A stretch of 64,000 bases of DNA from Bemisia tabaci. Taxonomy: Eukaryota > Arthropoda > Insecta > Hemiptera > Aleyrodidae. Location: assembly GCF_918797505.1 (NCBI RefSeq), contig NC_092797.1, positions 25,371,372 to 25,435,371 of the forward strand, written 5' to 3'. A program made the position numbers and the translations under genes. Position 1 is the first letter of the stretch. Each line of letters begins with the position of its first letter. This document shows, piece after piece, positions 63,056-64,000 of this stretch. Under the pieces are notes generated by a model. The model ran no database searches. It was not told the DNA's origin and was given only the letters and a program-made list of their open reading frames with translations.

Positions 63056-63207
63056 GCCACCAAGAATCGAATAAGCCCAAAAAAGGAGAATTAAAGAGAG
63101 TCTTATCTACCCAAGACAAAGGCGGACTTACCATAACGAAACGCAAGTGTACGGATACAAATATACATCATTCTACAGTGATTACTATCCTATTTATGTC
63201 CAGTTAG
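63054..63207 (+). CDS. gene B, terminal exon
   Basis: After TTTTTTGCAG the frame in phase 2 reads SHQESNKPKKGELKRVLSTQ, DKGGLTITKRKCTDTNIHHS and TVITILFMSS to TAG. Basic N-terminal half, hydrophobic end. The phase agrees with the penultimate exon's donor. No family recognised. Confidence 0.5.
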
Positions 63208-64000
63208 CATTTCAATAATTATTCTCAGTAGATTAGTACCCAATCGCAAATAGCAAATTGGCATGACAATTATGAATTGACCTCTCAATTTAGTACAAAG
63301 AACTTCAGATTTTTCCTAACAATTTGCAAGATTCTTGGAGCATTTGGTCATTAAATGACAATTTTAAATGCAGAATATTTACAAAACTTTCCCATGAAGG
63401 AAGTAGCCATATTGTTACCTTCAACGATACTTGTAATTATGATAAGCATGTTGATTTCTTCATTGTCTACTTATAACCGATATGTGTCAAACATTAAATT
63501 GATACCTTCAAATTCTCAACGAAGTTCTTTCATTCAATTCACAATTACCAGTTGCTTCATAAGTACTACTATATCCATAGGTACAACAGGAATTTGACGT
63601 CAATGTTGAGTATGCAATATATATTCCATCCGTGAGGTATTAATATATATAAGCCACAATTTTTCGAAGAAGGATCAGCCTGAATATGATAAAACAGATA
63701 TATTCTTACGGCGCGCTCTTCCAACACCAAGTGTTGGGTTTTTCAGCTTGTTCCTTTTGAGCGTCCTAAAATTTTGAGAAGTTAGAGGTTGGAAGAGTTA
63801 CATTTACGTTCGGAGTTGTGAAGTTTTCGTGTATGTTAGACTAAGTTTTTCGAGCCCTATTTATGTGGTCATAGACTAAATTAGCTAAGGCTATTCTCCT
63901 TGAAGCTCAGGTGTTGTGCTTATGTATTTTTCAAAATTAAATAAATTTGAGTGGCCTTTTTTGTTACTTCTGTGTTCGGCGTCCGTTTGATATTCTTTCG
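63208..64000. other. 3' flank with candidate polyadenylation signal
   Basis: An AATAAA occurs at 63940-63945 in AT-rich sequence. The frame at 63355-63597 contains a hydrophobic run (LLPSTILVIMISMLISSL) but has AT-biased codons and no motif, so I do not call it a gene. Confidence 0.35.

Noticed and set aside
1..64000. CRISPR array, bacterial operon or phage
   Set aside because: The tandem arrays found lack unique spacers, and genes show eukaryotic splice signals throughout.

Overview
The window is eukaryotic and most likely from an insect. Evidence: GT-AG introns with very short exons, AT-rich spacers, an interstitial tract of the insect telomere repeat TTAGG (about 23.23-23.40 kb), BEL/Pao and Copia LTR retrotransposons, Helitrons, a CACTA/EnSpm transposase and many inverted-repeat elements. 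Several transposon ORFs look like types familiar from hemipteran genomes, but the species is not determinable from the sequence alone. I saw no rRNA gene, complete tRNA gene, CRISPR array or bacterial operon.

Layout. 1-8.5 kb: a spliced, unrecognised host-like gene (gene A) with duplicated first exons, triplicated internal exons, a strongly charged exon built of 38-residue repeats, and a 224-bp tandem array that repeats the stop-codon end of its last exon. 8.5-20.8 kb: spacer with inverted-repeat elements, two Copia fragments, a BEL 3' end with LTR, a Helitron RPA-like fragment and a non-LTR endonuclease fragment. 20.8-24.8 kb: a CACTA transposase split by a non-LTR fragment, an unknown ORF, GT repeats and TTAGG repeats. 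25.2-42.7 kb: dense nested mobile debris. It holds BEL integrases, six or seven copies of a short zinc-knuckle ORF that follows a probable splice acceptor, a Helitron helicase-endonuclease-OTU fragment, a HECT fragment, Copia RNase H and a near-identical 1.7-kb duplication. 42.7-46.0 kb: an apparent spliced gene (gene C) with a nested inverted-repeat element in an intron. 46.0-51.4 kb: an unknown membrane-protein-like ORF, a broken ubiquitin-specific protease, a possible LTR with a gag-like ORF interrupted by two small elements, and an SGNH-hydrolase-like ORF. 52.8-63.2 kb: a second spliced gene (gene B). Part of it is paralogous to gene A. It contains a 1.63-kb near-perfect palindrome, a second copy of the protease fragment and a tandem exon duplication near its 3' end.

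No autonomous mobile element is intact here; almost every transposon ORF carries a stop, frameshift or truncation. The main points for a second look are: (1) the repeated zinc-knuckle 'ORF3' of the BEL elements; (2) three different ubiquitin-system domains (OTU, HECT, USP) in the mobile debris; (3) the paralogous micro-exon genes A and B with repeated exon duplication; (4) two inserts flanked by roughly 80-100-bp direct repeats, too long for ordinary target-site duplications; (5) the giant palindrome. Exon boundaries were read by eye from GT-AG signals and reading phase and have no transcript support.
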